A DNA stretch of 64,000 nucleotides. It comes from Diphasiastrum complanatum. Taxonomy: Eukaryota > Streptophyta > Lycopodiopsida > Lycopodiales > Lycopodiaceae. Shown piece after piece: positions 13,735-27,354 of this stretch. The position numbers and the translations under genes are program-made. How positions within the stretch are numbered: position 1 is the first letter of the stretch; the number at the start of each line of letters is the position of its first letter. The stretch spans positions 48,435,337-48,499,336 of the forward strand of contig CM055106.1 in the NCBI GenBank assembly GCA_029204225.1, in the 5' to 3' direction. Below the pieces are notes generated by a model, which ran no database searches, had not been told where the DNA came from, and worked only from the letters and a program-made list of their open reading frames with translations.

Positions 13735-14496
13735 GTTGGATATATGTAAATTCAATATTGATGGCACCGTGACTCTCTTTAAAGTATTCACTTAGCTTTG
13801 GTCTCATAATACAAAACTAATGATGTTTCATACTATAGTTGCATCATATTGCTCTGGCTGCTCTAGGATATGTTTTGGTTCAGATCTAGACCTAATACCA
13901 GTTACTACGAGGTATGACACCAACCAATTCTCTACAAAGCAACTTAGGTAAGTCTTATAAATGTTTTTTTCGTAACTTTATTTGAGTAGCTATATGCTAA
14001 CAAATATGTCTATTGGTTGTTTTATGCTCTAAAAGCAAAAGAATTCCCTTGCTTAAAACATTCATGGCTGCCTCTCAAGAAGCTAAGTCTACAACCATTC
14101 AGGTATGTTTTCTGAGTTTAAGCAAACTCCGCGCATTCTCGGTAGGTACGGTAATTTCAGCTCCATATTCGTATGGTGTGACACTTTTCTACACAAGCTC
14201 ATACTTTTCTCTCTTTCTTTTTGTTAGTTTTCCTTTTCCCAAAAAAAAGAGACAACATAAGACGACACTTAGGTTGAACTGAAGCAACTTGAAATAAGAA
14301 TGGGTCATTTAAAAATAACAGTAAGGACTCCAAGTACACGATCCAAGTAGTATAACTTCTTTTGGACATGAATAACAATTGTTGTTCAACTATGACACCT
14401 GTCTTCCTCACCGAACTAACTTGAGCGGTTTTGTTTTGTGGGATGGTGGCAGGTATCAGCTGGACGTCTTGAAAGTGGTTATGCTTTATGGTGCTT

Positions 14497-14563
14497 TCTC
14501 GATTTTGGTGTAGAATCCCCTCTAGCATGCTCTAGACTTGATATCTTCACCAAATCATTGATA
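14497..14563 (+). repeat. Fragment of the copia C3 leader
   Basis: About 65 bp (TTTTGGTGTAGAATCC through CACCAAATCATTGAT) match 27243-27309, the 5' leader of element C3, almost perfectly. It is an isolated piece with no LTR beside it. Confidence 0.8.
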
Positions 14564-14696
14564 TAAATTTTTATTTTTTCTGATTTTTATATTGAATTTC
14601 AAAATTATTGATGTTATAGTTATTAATTATTATTATAATTTTATTGTTATTAATATTATTATAATTTTATTGAATATCTTAATTGTATTTGTAGTG

Positions 14697-16377
14697 GATG
14701 TTACAAAAAACGCTTCAAGTGCACAAAGATCAACAAACAGCTAAAAGACAAAAGCTGGAGAAACATCAAAAGAAATGTTTGGAATGGTATTTGGGCCTTG
14801 TCATCTATGGCATGGATAAAAATAAATAAATGTTACCTCATTTCGTTAGAGTTCCAAAAAATTTGAACGAGGTAGATTTTATTCAGGTTCTTCTCGTTGG
14901 CGCACTTGTGTTTAATGGCCAATTGGAGTTGAAAGTATTTATTAATTATTCCAATATTCAAAATGATCCAAATTTGACAATCACCATTATATAAAAGATA
15001 ATTTGAGAATTTGGTGATAATCTTCCAAAAATATTCTATTTGCAACTTAACAACACTACTAGGAAAAATAAAAATCAAATTGTCTTGACTTACTCGTCCA
15101 TGTTGGTAGAGAAAAAAAAAATCAAAAAAAAAAAAAATAGGATCTTTGTTGGTGGGTCACACCCATGTTCAAATTGATCAGATGTTTACTTGTTTTTCCA
15201 ATAGACTAAGATGCAAGAAGGCATTTTCTTTACCAGTGCTTCAAAGCATTTTTGAAGAATCATATGTGCCGAAGCCAAATATGTCATTAATTAAACACAC
15301 ATATGATTTTCGTGAATATATTAAGGCGTCCAATGAAACAGAGTGATGTGTTGCTACTATTATGACATTAGCTTTTAACACCAGTTCAAAATCAAATGTA
15401 ATGAAACTTGCATCACATTACTACGGGACAAACAATTTCCAAGTTCAGTTTCATGGCTACCTCTTGAAGGAGTACGATTTTTGCTCAATATGCCATCGGG
15501 TCAAATCAAGCTTGCTGGGTTGTCTCGCTTGAAGTCCATGCTAGAAGAACAAAAAGCACAAAGAGAGCATCATGAGGTTGATCCATTTGTCTCCTTAAAT
15601 TTTTTGGAATCAAGTACTCAAGCAACTTATCCATTTTTGATGAGTTTGATCAGCATTGGTGAATGGACTTTTTCGGGGAACAAAAATTCAGTTTGCTCAA
15701 CTTCAAAGATGCATCAACAACTGAAGAATTTCACTAGCCTCATAAATTAGGAGCTTAACTACAATTGCCGAACCTTCAAATCTTCCTTGGGATAATGATT
15801 TCTTGTAGCTTGTGCAAGGTGAAGAACATGAAATTTATGTGGGCTCAAGGAAGAATAGGCAAAGTGTAAAAGCTGCAAAATGAAGTGGTGCGGTGATTTG
15901 AATGAAATCCAAATTGGAAGCCTTGTTGCACTTCTAGCTTCAAAAAACATTGAAAGACATCCATTTTGTTTGGTTTCATTCAACACAGCAACTAGACAAA
16001 AGTATTACACGTCCATTGGTTGCGCACCACTTCAATGAATGTTTTTTTGGGAAGGTATGAATTTGAAATGTTGCAAGTAGATCCAAAGGGCAAGAAAAAA
16101 ATGATTGCCAAAGAACCAATCGAGGGTTGGTTATTTGAATTTACAAGATGTAGATGCTTTAGCTTTTAATTTTGAGTTAACAATGACCAATCATCTACGA
16201 AAATCAACTATAGCCATATTGACAGAACGACTTGGACTAATGGGACAACCATCGTCCTCAACTCGTCAGCAACAGAGAGAAGTTGACTTGCAAGGTTTCT
16301 TATCAACATTGGATGTAGACCCTAAGGACGATATGCCTCTCCAAAAGAAAAAACACATTTTTCAAAACAATGAGTGA
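14697..16377 (+). pseudogene. Transposase-like protein with VGHTHxxIDQMF motif, decayed
   Basis: Several frames on the plus strand add up to one degraded gene: an N-terminal stretch near 14700-14800 (QKLEKHQKKCLEWYLG), then FVRVPKNLNEVDFIQ near 14840, LPKIFYLQLNNTTRKNKNQ near 15030-15080 and VGHTHVQIDQMFTCFSNRL near 15150-15205. Weaker pieces extend to 16377. The pair D/N-N-T-x-x-NKN followed by VGHTH-x-x-ID is a pattern I associate with RNase H-fold, DUF7869-like proteins of uncharacterised mobile elements. The gene is broken by stops and shifts. I am fairly sure of the family pattern but not of the element class. Confidence 0.55.
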
Positions 16378-16874
16378 TTAACTCATTCTTGCTCTTCTTG
16401 GAGTCTTCCCTTCTTAACCTGTGAAAAGGTTCACAGAGTTTGTACGAGTCTTCCACCACATTGGTTGAAAACGAGAGGTCAAAATATGTTGAGTTCTGAA
16501 CTGAGAGGCATCAGAATTGAGAGGCATCAATGAAAATTCTTTAGAAAATGTACTTTGTAAAAAATACATATGTGATATAATTAAGCCCTTTTGTATCTTA
16601 ATGGCATTTGGACTTTCAAAAATCATATGTTGACTTGAAATGTTATGTGGTATGTAATTATGATGGTTTTATGAAATTTGAAAAAAAAAAAAAAACTCGT
16701 AGTGCTTTATTTAACATAGGCACTTTTAACATTTTCTTTTAATAAAATTTAGAGAATCCTTAAAAAAATCATGATTCTAGTCTAAAACTAGGACCACTAA
16801 AAAATACCAAAAAATGTTACTCTTTTTTAGGTCAAAGTCCCAAAACAAATGTCATCGCGTTCATGGGTGTGCAC

Positions 16875-17032
16875 CCCACGCTTTAAATGCACCACTATAT
16901 GCAAGTCATAACTAGCAATAAATTCATGTTCCTATCTTTTTCTTGCATGCATGCCCACGTTTTAGACGCACCTCTATACGCAAGTCATAACTAGTAATAA
17001 ATTCATGTCCGTTTTGGTTTTTTTGCATGCAT
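16875..17032. repeat. Two tandem about 79-bp units
   Basis: Two adjacent copies share CGCAAGTCATAACTAG-type sequence, AATAAATTCATGT and TTGCATGCATG, at about 80% identity. The rest of 17041-17872 is AT-rich with no gene that I can support. Confidence 0.75.
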
Positions 17033-17880
17033 GCCAAGCTCTTGACTTGCATGATGCAGCAACGTCATCACCAACAATTTCATCATTTAATGTTTTTAAA
17101 TGTTGTCATATCTTTATTCATGCACACATTTCAAATAACAAATGAATACTTGAGATAAGAAAAGAGAATTCTAACCATTCTCCCACAGTTTGAAGACATT
17201 TAGGAGTTTAAAATAGCTTATTGCCTTGCATAAATTTGCTCCAAAGCCTTTGTGTGTGCCACAAAGTTGTTGTTTGCATTTTGGAGCACTTTCATAATCA
17301 TTATGTATAGGTGCTTCACAAAAATCACCAAAGATGTCATGAGAACACTTATGAGAGGTTGACTCTTTAGCATGAAACATTTTTGCATAATGTGCATGCA
17401 AAAAAATGATTGGATGACAAATAACATGGAAATGTGCATGTGTTATGTGACAAACGAATTGTTGATGAACATCCTTATGCACACTTTGCTAGAGCTAAGA
17501 AAAATTAAAAGACCTGGCTTCCATGACTTTAAGAGAGGAGGGGAGGGGCTCGAGGGTGAGTGTGGACGGTGTGCAAGGCGCTCATGTGGGAGAAAGACTA
17601 AGGAGACAGACCTTGTCTTGATTTTTTTTTTAAATTTTGTTTAACATTTTTTATTCTGAATTTGTTTTACATGCGCCTTTTAATAAATAAAAAGAAGTTA
17701 AGCTCACTAGACTATGCACAAGATTTAAATGCTTGTGCCCGTCCGAAAATTCAGGTTAAATGAAAGAGTGCCAGTGATGGGCACCTAGCATTTAAAGCAT
17801 GTGCCTTTTTCATCCTCAGTGTCTTTTCCAGGGGTTGTGGGGTTGTTGCTGTAAATCCTTTTTTCCCATGGAGTACATTC

Positions 17881-18350
17881 CAGTGTTGGGCGGGTATATA
17901 GGGTCGTGGCTGGTATCAATAATGGATATCAACATGGTATCAAAAAACCTACCCAACTGGTATATGAATTCTAATACCAGGGTCTAGAACCGGACAACCA
18001 GTATTAACTATCTCACTATTCATATTGATACCCAGGTTTGGGAGATTTATTGAATTTTTGCCATGGTGTCAGTAGTTGTACTATTTTTAGCAATTTATTT
18101 TGATATTTCAGATTTTTTATATCTTATATAATGATATTAATCTTTAAAAAGCATATTTTTAGCAATTCATACAAGTTCATACCCGGGTTGATAACCGGCT
18201 GGTATCACCCTTGTGATACCAGTGCAGTTTATACCAGTCTACAACTCCTATACCTCCTTATATTGATACCCAACTGGTATTAAATTTTTTAGAAAGCTGC
18301 AATAGCATGATCCGTTTGGTTTAAAATTTTTTGATACCCAGCCAACACTG
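17881..18350. mobile_element. hAT-type MITE, whole, with target-site duplication
   Basis: Terminal inverted repeats CAGTGTTGGGCGGGTAT (17881) and ATACCCAGCCAACACTG (ending 18350) are flanked by GTACATTC at 17873-17880 and GTACATTC at 18352-18359, an 8-bp duplication with one extra G at the right end. A CAGTGTTGG-type end and an 8-bp duplication fit hAT. The 470-bp interior has no coding frame but holds many GGTATC/GATACC and ACCAGT copies in both orientations, probably subterminal motifs. Confidence 0.9.
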
Positions 18351-18359
18351 GGTACATTC

Positions 18360-19872
18360 CATCTTACAAGGGTGCACCTGAGCTTGCGGAGTCGTTTTCT
18401 TTGTAAAATAACAAAAAAATGTGTACATCTAGATCCTTCCGTCCCTCCCTCCAGGCTCCTACAGCGCAAGGTTTTGGGTGAGGGGCATGGGCCTCCTTCC
18501 CCACAGAAGGTGTGCGGTGCTCCTGGATTCTTCCCTACCACGGTCCCGGCTTAAGGCTCTGGAGGCTGGGCCCTGGCGCAGGAGTCAGGAACCCCTCACC
18601 GCTCAAGCCTCACTCCTCCTCCTCCCAAAGAGAACACCGACAAGCTTTAAAAAACGCGAAAAGCTTTCAAAGGACGGGGCACCCTTCGTTCGTTCTTCGC
18701 AACGTGAGTCACGTGACACAACACACGTGCCACGTTTCAGATCGCGATACCAGTTGAATTTTTGGCTAATTTCACTGGGGTAACGTGGAGCAGGAGGATT
18801 CGCACAAGTAACAAAGCAGGCAGGGCCATCAAGCACAAGTCAAAGACGTCGCTTTTATATATGTATTCAATTTTCAGAGTCAGAGCTACACACGGCGCTA
18901 GGTTAGGCATTCCATACCACGGCTCCTCGCTTCAACTTTTTGGCCCTTTTCTATTATAATTTATGTCCAATGCTCGCAAAAACTAGACAAACATCTCAAA
19001 TTTTAATTGCCCAAAAAATTACACAAACAGCCCAATTGTTAGAATTCACTTTTTATTGCTCTATTTTAGATTTTGCAGGTTTTTTAATGGCTCAAAATGA
19101 TTTCGTTTCAGACTTTCAGTTAGAAATTTCACATTTTCAGATTTTACATTAACCTTTCATTGATTTCATGGTAAATTTTGTACCCGAAAATTTTGTACTG
19201 CTTAAGATGATGTAGTTGGGAACTTGGGAACTGAAAAACTTTCATGAAATTCGCATGTGATTGTATATCATTGTAAAGTCGTAGACCTGTCTATGATGAG
19301 AACTAGTTAAAGATTTCACTAATTGTAAATTGACAAATGGTATGCTTGTATTTGTATAATATTGTCTTCGTACGAGGTGTGCTTTCAGATGTAACATCTA
19401 TGTAGAAATTTGTGAATCTGTGCTGAATGTAGATGGGTCACAGGTGTGAGCCCGTGCATAAAGGACGCAGGTATTTGCTTAAAAAGGGGAAGCCACGCTT
19501 GGAACATGTTGACTGTGCCGACCATGTTGTTTACAGCTCCGCAGAAGTTTAGAAATGATTCACACTCTACTTTAGCACTAATTGACTGATTCTGTACGCA
19601 ATTAGAAAGCATGAAAGTTTGCAATTATTATTACTATAATGTATTATCTATAAAAGGAGTGCAAGTTACAATGGAAATCACAGACCAGGCTCCAGCTGTC
19701 GACACTCAAACAGAATCTAAACCAGATCACGGATTCTCTCTCCTCACTTTGTAAAAGGGCTAAGCCTAATTTTAACAAATTATAAATGCACATTTGAATA
19801 ACTCATTGGCCTTGCTCATAAGAAGAAATTTCTTGTTTTTTTTTTTTGGGCTTAATTGCACTATTATATATT
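18360..19872. other. No gene seen
   Basis: 18360-18800 is richer in GC than its surroundings and has a small cluster of ACGTG sites near 18700-18735. The rest is AT-rich. Open frames are short and show no domain. Confidence 0.5.
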
Positions 19873-20553
19873 TGATGAGAATCGTGATTTGGATTTCGTA
19901 GTCGCGAAGTTTTCACGAAGGAACCACAATCCTCTCTTCCGATTCGGATGAAGTTCAGATGCGATCTGTGGACACTGCCAGCTGAATCACTCCTACAATC
20001 CTCTAGAATGTAGTCAGGTTCTACTGATCTACGTTTATAAAATTAATGCAGCATTCAACATAGTTTCAACCAAGTTGCGGAATTAAAATGAACAAGAGAA
20101 CTCAGACACGATTAACAGCAGAAGCATTTGCATACGAGATCAGACACAACAACAGAAATTATCTATATTGATCTTCCTCTGCTTTCTTCAAGCACTGCAT
20201 GCAAATCCACGCACTGCGTTGGCGTGGGAGAAACACGGTTCTCTCACGAGTAATCGTCTCGCTTTACTAGCAGACAGTTGGATCTCTATGGAACCTGATC
20301 ACAGAGCTAGTCTCGCACGCAGGCGGACTTCTTGTCTGTATTTTGTCTTGATTGCTTACTAGCATCAGACTACTACGTTACACTGTATGTGTATTCTGTT
20401 GATCTATATGTCAAGTATTATCCAGTAGGTATGGTCGCTCTATGTAAATCTGAGATTAGAGTGATTAAGCATCTACAACTAATCAGGGAATTACAAGAGT
20501 GGCAGATTAGCCACGACCTAAAAAGTATCTGCTGATGTCATATCATCAGATCA
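19873..20553 (-). repeat. 3' LTR of the second C1 copy
   Basis: Bounded by TGATGAG and CATCAGATCA on the plus strand, the inverse of the LTR at 3863-4554. The two LTRs differ at many positions, so the two insertions are not recent relative to each other. Confidence 0.75.
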
Positions 20554-22680
20554 GATATCTGTACTTCTGGATACTTGCATAATCTTGTTGGTACTCTTTG
20601 GAGCGTAGAGGGCAGGAGAAAGTTTCGTTTCCGTTGTCGGTTTCGTTTTGGTCATTTGCCTTCTCTCGTACTCAACCGCAAAAGATTCTCGTTCGTGAAT
20701 CTTTCGTGTTCGCGAACCGTTCGTCTTCGTCTGCTTTGACTTTCGTGTTCGCGAACCGTTCGTCTTCGTTTCCTTTGACTTTCGTGTTCGCGAAACTTTT
20801 CGTGCTTCGTGTCTCCAGATCTTCGAGTTCACAAATGCCTTCGTCGGGCTGAGGGTTGAAAGCTAGCAAGGCTTTGTAATTAGAAACGTTTTGTTTCTTC
20901 AGCTCCCTCTCAAAGCATGATAGCTTTACGATCCCGAGACTACTCCTTTGTCTCTCAAAGAGTCCTTTGTCCAGTGCTTTAGTGAAGATGTCAGCAATCA
21001 TGTCTCTCGTTCCGATGAAGGTGGTCTGCAGCATCTTCTTCTCAATTAGATCCCTGATCAAGTAGTACTTGATTGCAATGTGCTTCGTTCTGGAATGGAA
21101 CACGGGATCTTTTGTCAGGTGTCTTGCAGAGGTGTTGTCCATCCGCAGACCAGGGGCTCGTTCCTCGTTTCGCCCAATTTGTCTAGGAATTGCCTTAGCC
21201 AGACAAGCCTAGGTAACACCTGGCTTCTCTCAGATCCACGATCTTGAAATGTTTCGAGATGTCTGCCTTTACTTCAACAATTAGCTACTCACTCTTGCAA
21301 AGTATCAGAGTGTCATCCACATACACAACCACAATGATGATCTACCCATCTGTAACTCTGACATATACATTGGAATCAGCCAATAGAGGCTTGAATCCTA
21401 ATGATTTCAGGGCTTTATCTTTCTTCTTGTACCATTGTCGGGCTGATTGTTTCAGACCTTAGATGCTTCTATGCATTCTGCATGCATAGTCAGGAAGTGA
21501 ATTAGAGACATATCCTGGGGGTTGATCCATGTAGACCTCTTCGTCTAGTTCGCCATGCAAGAAGGCTGTCTTCTCGTCCACAATGTGGATCTTGAGGTCA
21601 TAAGCTGCTGCATATGCAAATAATAGACGTAGGAATGAATGTTTGATCACAAGAGAGAAGGTTTCAAAGTAGTCAATACCATATCTCTGAGAGAAACCTT
21701 CCGCTACCAGTCTTGCCTTGTATTTTGTGATGTTCCCATTTGGTCTGTATTTGAGCTTGAGGACCCATTTGCATTTGATAGTCTTGCGCTTATGTGGTAA
21801 TGGCTCCAACGTCCATATCTGGTTCTTCCTCATGGACTCCATCTCTTCGTTCATGGCTTGGATCCATCTGTCCTTTTCTGGACCTTCAATCGCCTCCTCG
21901 AAAGTTTGTGGTTCGCCACTAAACCCGCAGAACTCTTCTGATGTGGAAGCTGAGCTGTTTGGCACATATCTTGATGGCGCACTTCGTGGTCTTGTCGACC
22001 TTTTAGGAGATGCTCCTGGAATAGCTATGCCTTTGCCCTTGTCTGCTTTGCTTGGTCCGGAACCATTTTGGTTTACTGGAACCGCGGCAGCAGGTTGCCT
22101 CTCGAACCTTTCTTTGTCAGATTCGTCGTTCGAATGGGAGGCGACTCGAAAATCTTCATTTTTGTGTTCGTCCTCTGCTCCCTCTGTCGTTGGTGGCAGG
22201 TGATAGTACTGTCTCTCCAGAACCGCGTAGCTGACAGGATTGTCGTTGGCCATTGTCCTGCTCTCATCGAATCTGACATCTCTCACTGTTTTCACAGTGT
22301 TCGTGTCTGGCATGTAGACTCTGTAGTATGACGAATTGTTGTCATAACTTACCAGAAATCCCTGCTCGACTTCTTGTTTGTTCTTTCTTCGTCCATTTTC
22401 GAGCTCTTGCTGTTCTCCTGTCTGTTCTGTGCTGACTTGTTTCTCGGGTTCTGGTGGCAATCCACGGCTGCGTGACTCTTCTCGTGGCAATGGCTACACT
22501 CAATCTTGGGATTGAGCCAGCAGGTATCTACTGTATGCCCATATCTTCTACATCTCACACAACTCTTCTTGTCTGCACCTTGTTGTTTCGACCTCTCTTT
22601 GGTCTTCCAATTGCTCTTGTTGGTCTCCTATGCTTGTTGGTCACGATCCTGCCTTTGATTCGACTCCCTTCTATTACGGG
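19873..22680 (-). mobile_element. Ty1/copia element C1, second copy (fossil, incomplete)
   Basis: On the minus strand, from right to left: the gag end with the same two zinc knuckles (CVRCRRYGHTVDTC and CSHCHEKSHAAVDC, near 22460-22560), part of pol including an RT region with TAFLHGELDEEVYMDQPPGY near 21530, the RNase H end (HSRTKHIAIKYYLIRDL, near 21080), the short tandem repeats (20690-20815) and the 3' LTR (19873-20553). It is the same family as the element at the left edge of the window. It is incomplete, with several breaks, and its 5' end is missing. Its right edge lies within about 90 bp of element C3. Confidence 0.88.
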
Positions 22681-22769
22681 GCTTGCTCCAGTGAAGCCTA
22701 ACGTTTTAACAAATACAATATTTACTGGGAAAATCTAGCATTTGAAGGGTTCCAGCTAACAAGATCCCG

Positions 22770-23416
22770 TGAAAGATTTCAGATCCTTAAGATCCAATCT
22801 ACTTGAATGATCTTTGGTTAGAAAGAGAAATACACTACCAATTTCACCAATGTAGAAAAATCAGCATCTACACACAATTTGAGATGCAAACACTAATAGA
22901 ACTTGATCAAACTTGAATGAAATGATTATGTACTATTGCTGTCCGTACAAAACCAGCAAGCTACTGTATTTCACACGTGTGGATCCAAAAATAGCAAATA
23001 TAGATCATTTTACACATAGAATTGCAAGCAATCACCAAGATAGTGCACCAATGGATAGTAGAACCCAAGAGAACCATGTATAAGCATGAAATGAGATAGA
23101 GAAGAGAGAAGATTGCTCTCTCCACGAGTTACATCCTTTTATAGCAGGTCCAAACGTTATTTGGCCACTTGGCTTTTCCCACCAAAATGCTAACCCTACC
23201 AATTTTGGGTCTAGATTCAATGTACCCAACTTATTCAAATTGAATCTACCCAAACTCGCATTCTATCTTTCCCACACTTTCAAAAATTGTTTATTCAAAT
23301 GAAATTTAGACTAATGAACTTTGAAAAGTCAACCTGTAAGTCTAAAACAAGTTTTGGCCTCAATATGCCAAATATGGAAATATTGCAAAATGTGATGAAA
23401 CTAGTTGAATCTTTCA
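22770..23416 (-). repeat. 3' LTR of C3
   Basis: Starts TGAAAGATTT and ends AATCTTTCA, a 9-bp inverted terminal repeat. To its right the minus strand reads GAAGAGGGAGTG, the polypurine tract. Confidence 0.97.
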
Positions 23417-26400
23417 CACTCCCTCTTCAACTAGTTTTAGCATAGACTTTGATAATACTCCAAGTGAAGTCCTATGCTTCATGAACAAGTTTTTTCCAAT
23501 GCTTTGGTGAAGATATCAGCTACACATTCCCTTGAAGACACATGTTGAAGCTCCACCTCCTTTGCAATGACTCGCTCCCTCACAAAATGATACTGTATCT
23601 CAATATGCTTGCTCCTAGCATAGTTTTTGACAATAGAACTTTGATCCATCATAAGAATGATCTTCTTCCTAAGAATAGATCTCCTTTCAATGATCATGTA
23701 ATGCTCAAAATTAGAAACAACCATAATTGATATAGAGAATAGTGTCCACTTGGGATGCTTCATTATTTCTTACATCAATTTTACATATCAAGATGTGACT
23801 AGAACATGAAGAATCAATTAGAATGTAAATGAAATGATTCCACCATGCTTCCAACTCTCAACTCTCTGGAAAAATATAGCAAACAAACAATAAATGTGAG
23901 TGATCAACTTTTGCTTGCATTTCTCTTCCTCCTTTGTCCTTTGTTGCCTTGTATCCACCATGATACTCCATGAATGAGCCTCTATCTTCATCTTGCCATA
24001 AGATGCCATCATCACTTGGCGACTTGCCATGAATGAGTGACATAATGAGCCTCCAATAGCTTCATTTCCATCAGCAAAATCAGCCAAGAATGCTAGTACA
24101 AATCCAACATCAAAACAATGCTCACCAATGTAGCTAGTTTTAACATATCTTGACAATTTGCACACATCCACATGAAATTGCTCAAACATGAGATAGAACA
24201 AGTAAAGTAAACTTGAACGACACTTCCTTGCTACTCCTTTGACCTTACTTGAGTCTTCAATATGCTGCAAAAACAAATCCATAACACCTTTGCCAATTAC
24301 CTCTCCTTTGAAGCTCTTGACTAGCTCCAAATTGCCAACTTCCCTTTTGACTAGTTGAAGCGCTTTGAGATCAACCTCTTGATCTTCAACTTGACCATCA
24401 AAGTCATTGAACAAAATTTGTTTTCCAGATCCATTACTTGATTTTACAGCAAGATAACATCCATCCACTTGCATAGCTCCATGTACACAAGAAGATCCTC
24501 CAAAAGATGTTCCACTCTTCATAAGAGATCGATACTCAAGATCCATTGCTTGGATCCACTCCTCTTCTTTCCTTGCTTGATCTACACTTGTAGGCTCATC
24601 CAAAGAGGTTAGGAAAGCAACATAATTTCCAGAAACTACTTGCTTACCCTTTTGATCATATGTGAGCCTTGAAGGTACTTGTCTTTCTCTTGATGTTCTC
24701 CTTGGCTTTTGACTTGATGAAGGTCCATCATCACCACCATGACATAGCATGTGCATCCAAAGGTTCTTAGAAAGTTGACACTCGGCCTCCTCTTAAATAG
24801 CATCTCAAAAGGTGTCCTTCCATCCAAAGTAGCACTCGGCCACCTATTGCACAAGAAATTGGCACACAACAAAGCTTGATTCCAAAATGGTTTGTCAAGA
24901 TTAGCACTTAAATTCATAGCTTTAGCACTTGCACATAAATTTCTATTCTTCCTTTCAGCCACTCCATTTTGTTGTGGGGTCCTTGATGTTGTATACTCCC
25001 TCTTGATCCCATGCTCGTCACAAAAGGCCTTGAACTTGTTAGATATGTACTCACCACCATTGTCACCTCTCAAGCACTTGATCTTTGTGGAAAATTGGTT
25101 CTCCCTCGCATTCTTGAACTTGACAAAGACATCATACACTTCATCCTTGCTCTTTAGTAGATAGATCCAACAAAATCTACTAAAATCATCAATGAATGTT
25201 ACATACATCTTAGCTCCACTATTGCTAATTGTAGTAAATCCATGAATATCCGAATGTACAAGTTGAAAAGGCTTTGTAGATCTAGAAATAGATCTAGTAT
25301 AAGGTAGTCTATGTGACTTAGACAAAGCACAAGAATCACAAACATGCTTGTCATTACTTAAGGAACTTGGAAGACCAATCACAACCTTCTTCCTTGCCAT
25401 TACCTCCAATGACTTGAAGTTGAGGTGTCCCATCCTTTTGTGCCAAACCTCTTGAATAGAAATTTGCTCCCTTGCAACACATCCAACTTGGTTAGCAATA
25501 ACACAAGCATCAAGTTTGAACAACTTCCCTTGCCTTTTACCTTTTCCAATCAAGACATCCTTCCTTTTGATCAAACAAGCATCTCCATCAAACTCCACCT
25601 TGAGGCCCTTACTTAGCATTTGACTCACACTAAGCAAATTCTTGGTAATAGATGGAATAAACAAGACATCCTCCAAATGAACATTCCTATTTGTAGAGAG
25701 AGAAATAGGAATTGTGCCAATCCCTTTGATTGCACACTCACCATCATTGGCCGTGTAGATCACCCTCTTGTCATCTCCATATGCCAACAAAGAAGTGAAG
25801 TACTCTTTGTGAAAGGTCATGTGTGAAATTGCTCCACTATTAATCCACCAAGGATCTAGATCTCCATCATTAGCAAGCATACATGAAGACATCACAAAAG
25901 CATCATCATTTGCATCTTGCACATCCAAACCATCCTCATCAAGAGTAAGATTACCTTGCTTGTCTCCTTGATCTCTCTTCTTCTTGTAGCACTCACTTGC
26001 AAAGTGTCCTTTGATGCCACAATAGAAGCATTTGAGCTTTGATCTATCCTTCTTTTGCCACTTGAAGAAGCATCCACTTGATCTTGCCCTTTATACCACT
26101 TGCTTTTGGTTTTGCCCTTGAATTTGCCCTTTGTGAACATAGCATCCTCTTGAAGTGTCGATGTAGATCCACCTCTTGCTTGAAGCCTATATTCCTCATT
26201 GATCAAGATCTCTTGAAGATCCATCAAACTTGGCAAAGTCTTTTGAATAGCAATACTTTGAACAATGTTAGCATGAACATCCAACAAGCCATTAAGAATC
26301 ACTTGAATAAGTTCTCCTTCCTTAATGCTTTCATCTATGCAAGCTAACTCATCATTCAATGCTTTCATTCTCAAAACAAAAGTACTTGGACTTTCTTCGT

Positions 26401-27329
26401 TCTTTTGCAAACAAGAAAAGATTTGCCTTCTTAGAGTCAACACTCTAGAAGTAGACTTGGATTCATAAAGCTTCTTCAATGAATTCCAAGCTTCCAAAGA
26501 TGATGTGCACTTACCAACTTCCTTGAGAAGTTCATTGGTAACATTAATCTTTATCATGTGTAGAGCCTTCTTGGCCCTCTTGTCATACCTCAATTGATCT
26601 TGTTGTGTTGCTGGTCTCTCCTCCAAACCTACAACAATATCCAAAACATCATTCATCTCAAGAAGTGACTCCATCCTCACTTTCCATAATGAATAGTTAC
26701 TTGAGGTAAGCCTATCATTGGCTTCCAACATGACTCCAATTGAGGTTGCCATGTAGCAATGACCTGATCTTCTCTTTCAACCTGCTTCAATGCACAAAGC
26801 ACTCCTTTGAACAACAACAAATGCTTTTAAAAGAAATCACCAAGATTTGAAACTATCTCACAAATTCTCTTCTAGCACTTATCCAAGCAAATCAACACAT
26901 AAAATCATGGAATCTTGATCAACCTATGATCTATCCTCAATCTAATGACTTTTGTCACTTCCTAAGATTGAAACACACTCAAATGAAGTCCAGCAACCTC
27001 ACTATCTAGAGATCCAATCAAAATTAGGGTTCTGACAAAATCACAAAAAATTGACTATTCCAAATCTACATGCAAATGCTGAAAATTTGATATGCAATCT
27101 ATAAGCCACCACTTAGGCTGAACCAATGATCCAAAAATCGGCCAAATCCAGCATGTGAATTCAAAAAACGGAATTGAACAAGTATATTGACCTATTTAGT
27201 GTTTTGATCTACAAAAGATCCAATCTACAAAAGCAAAAAATCCGATTTTGGTGTAGAATCCTCTCTAGCATGCTCTAGACTTGATATCTTCACCAAATCA
27301 TTGATAGATCTGATTTTCTCTTTCATAAC

Positions 27330-27354
27330 CTGAAACACAAGCTCTGATACCACG
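27330..27354 (-). other. Primer-binding site of C3
   Basis: The minus strand reads TGGTATCAGAGCTTGTG directly after the 5' LTR, complementary to the 3' end of initiator tRNA-Met, as in most plant copia elements. Confidence 0.93.

Noticed and set aside
15054-15067. CACTACTAGGAAAA, looking like a CACTA transposon end
   Set aside because: It falls inside the coding stretch NNTTRKNKNQ of the transposase-like pseudogene, and no matching opposite end is present.
23818-24756. Host gene encoding a 312-residue protein
   Set aside because: The frame starts in copia integrase-linker sequence and lies wholly between the LTRs of C3, so it belongs to the element.
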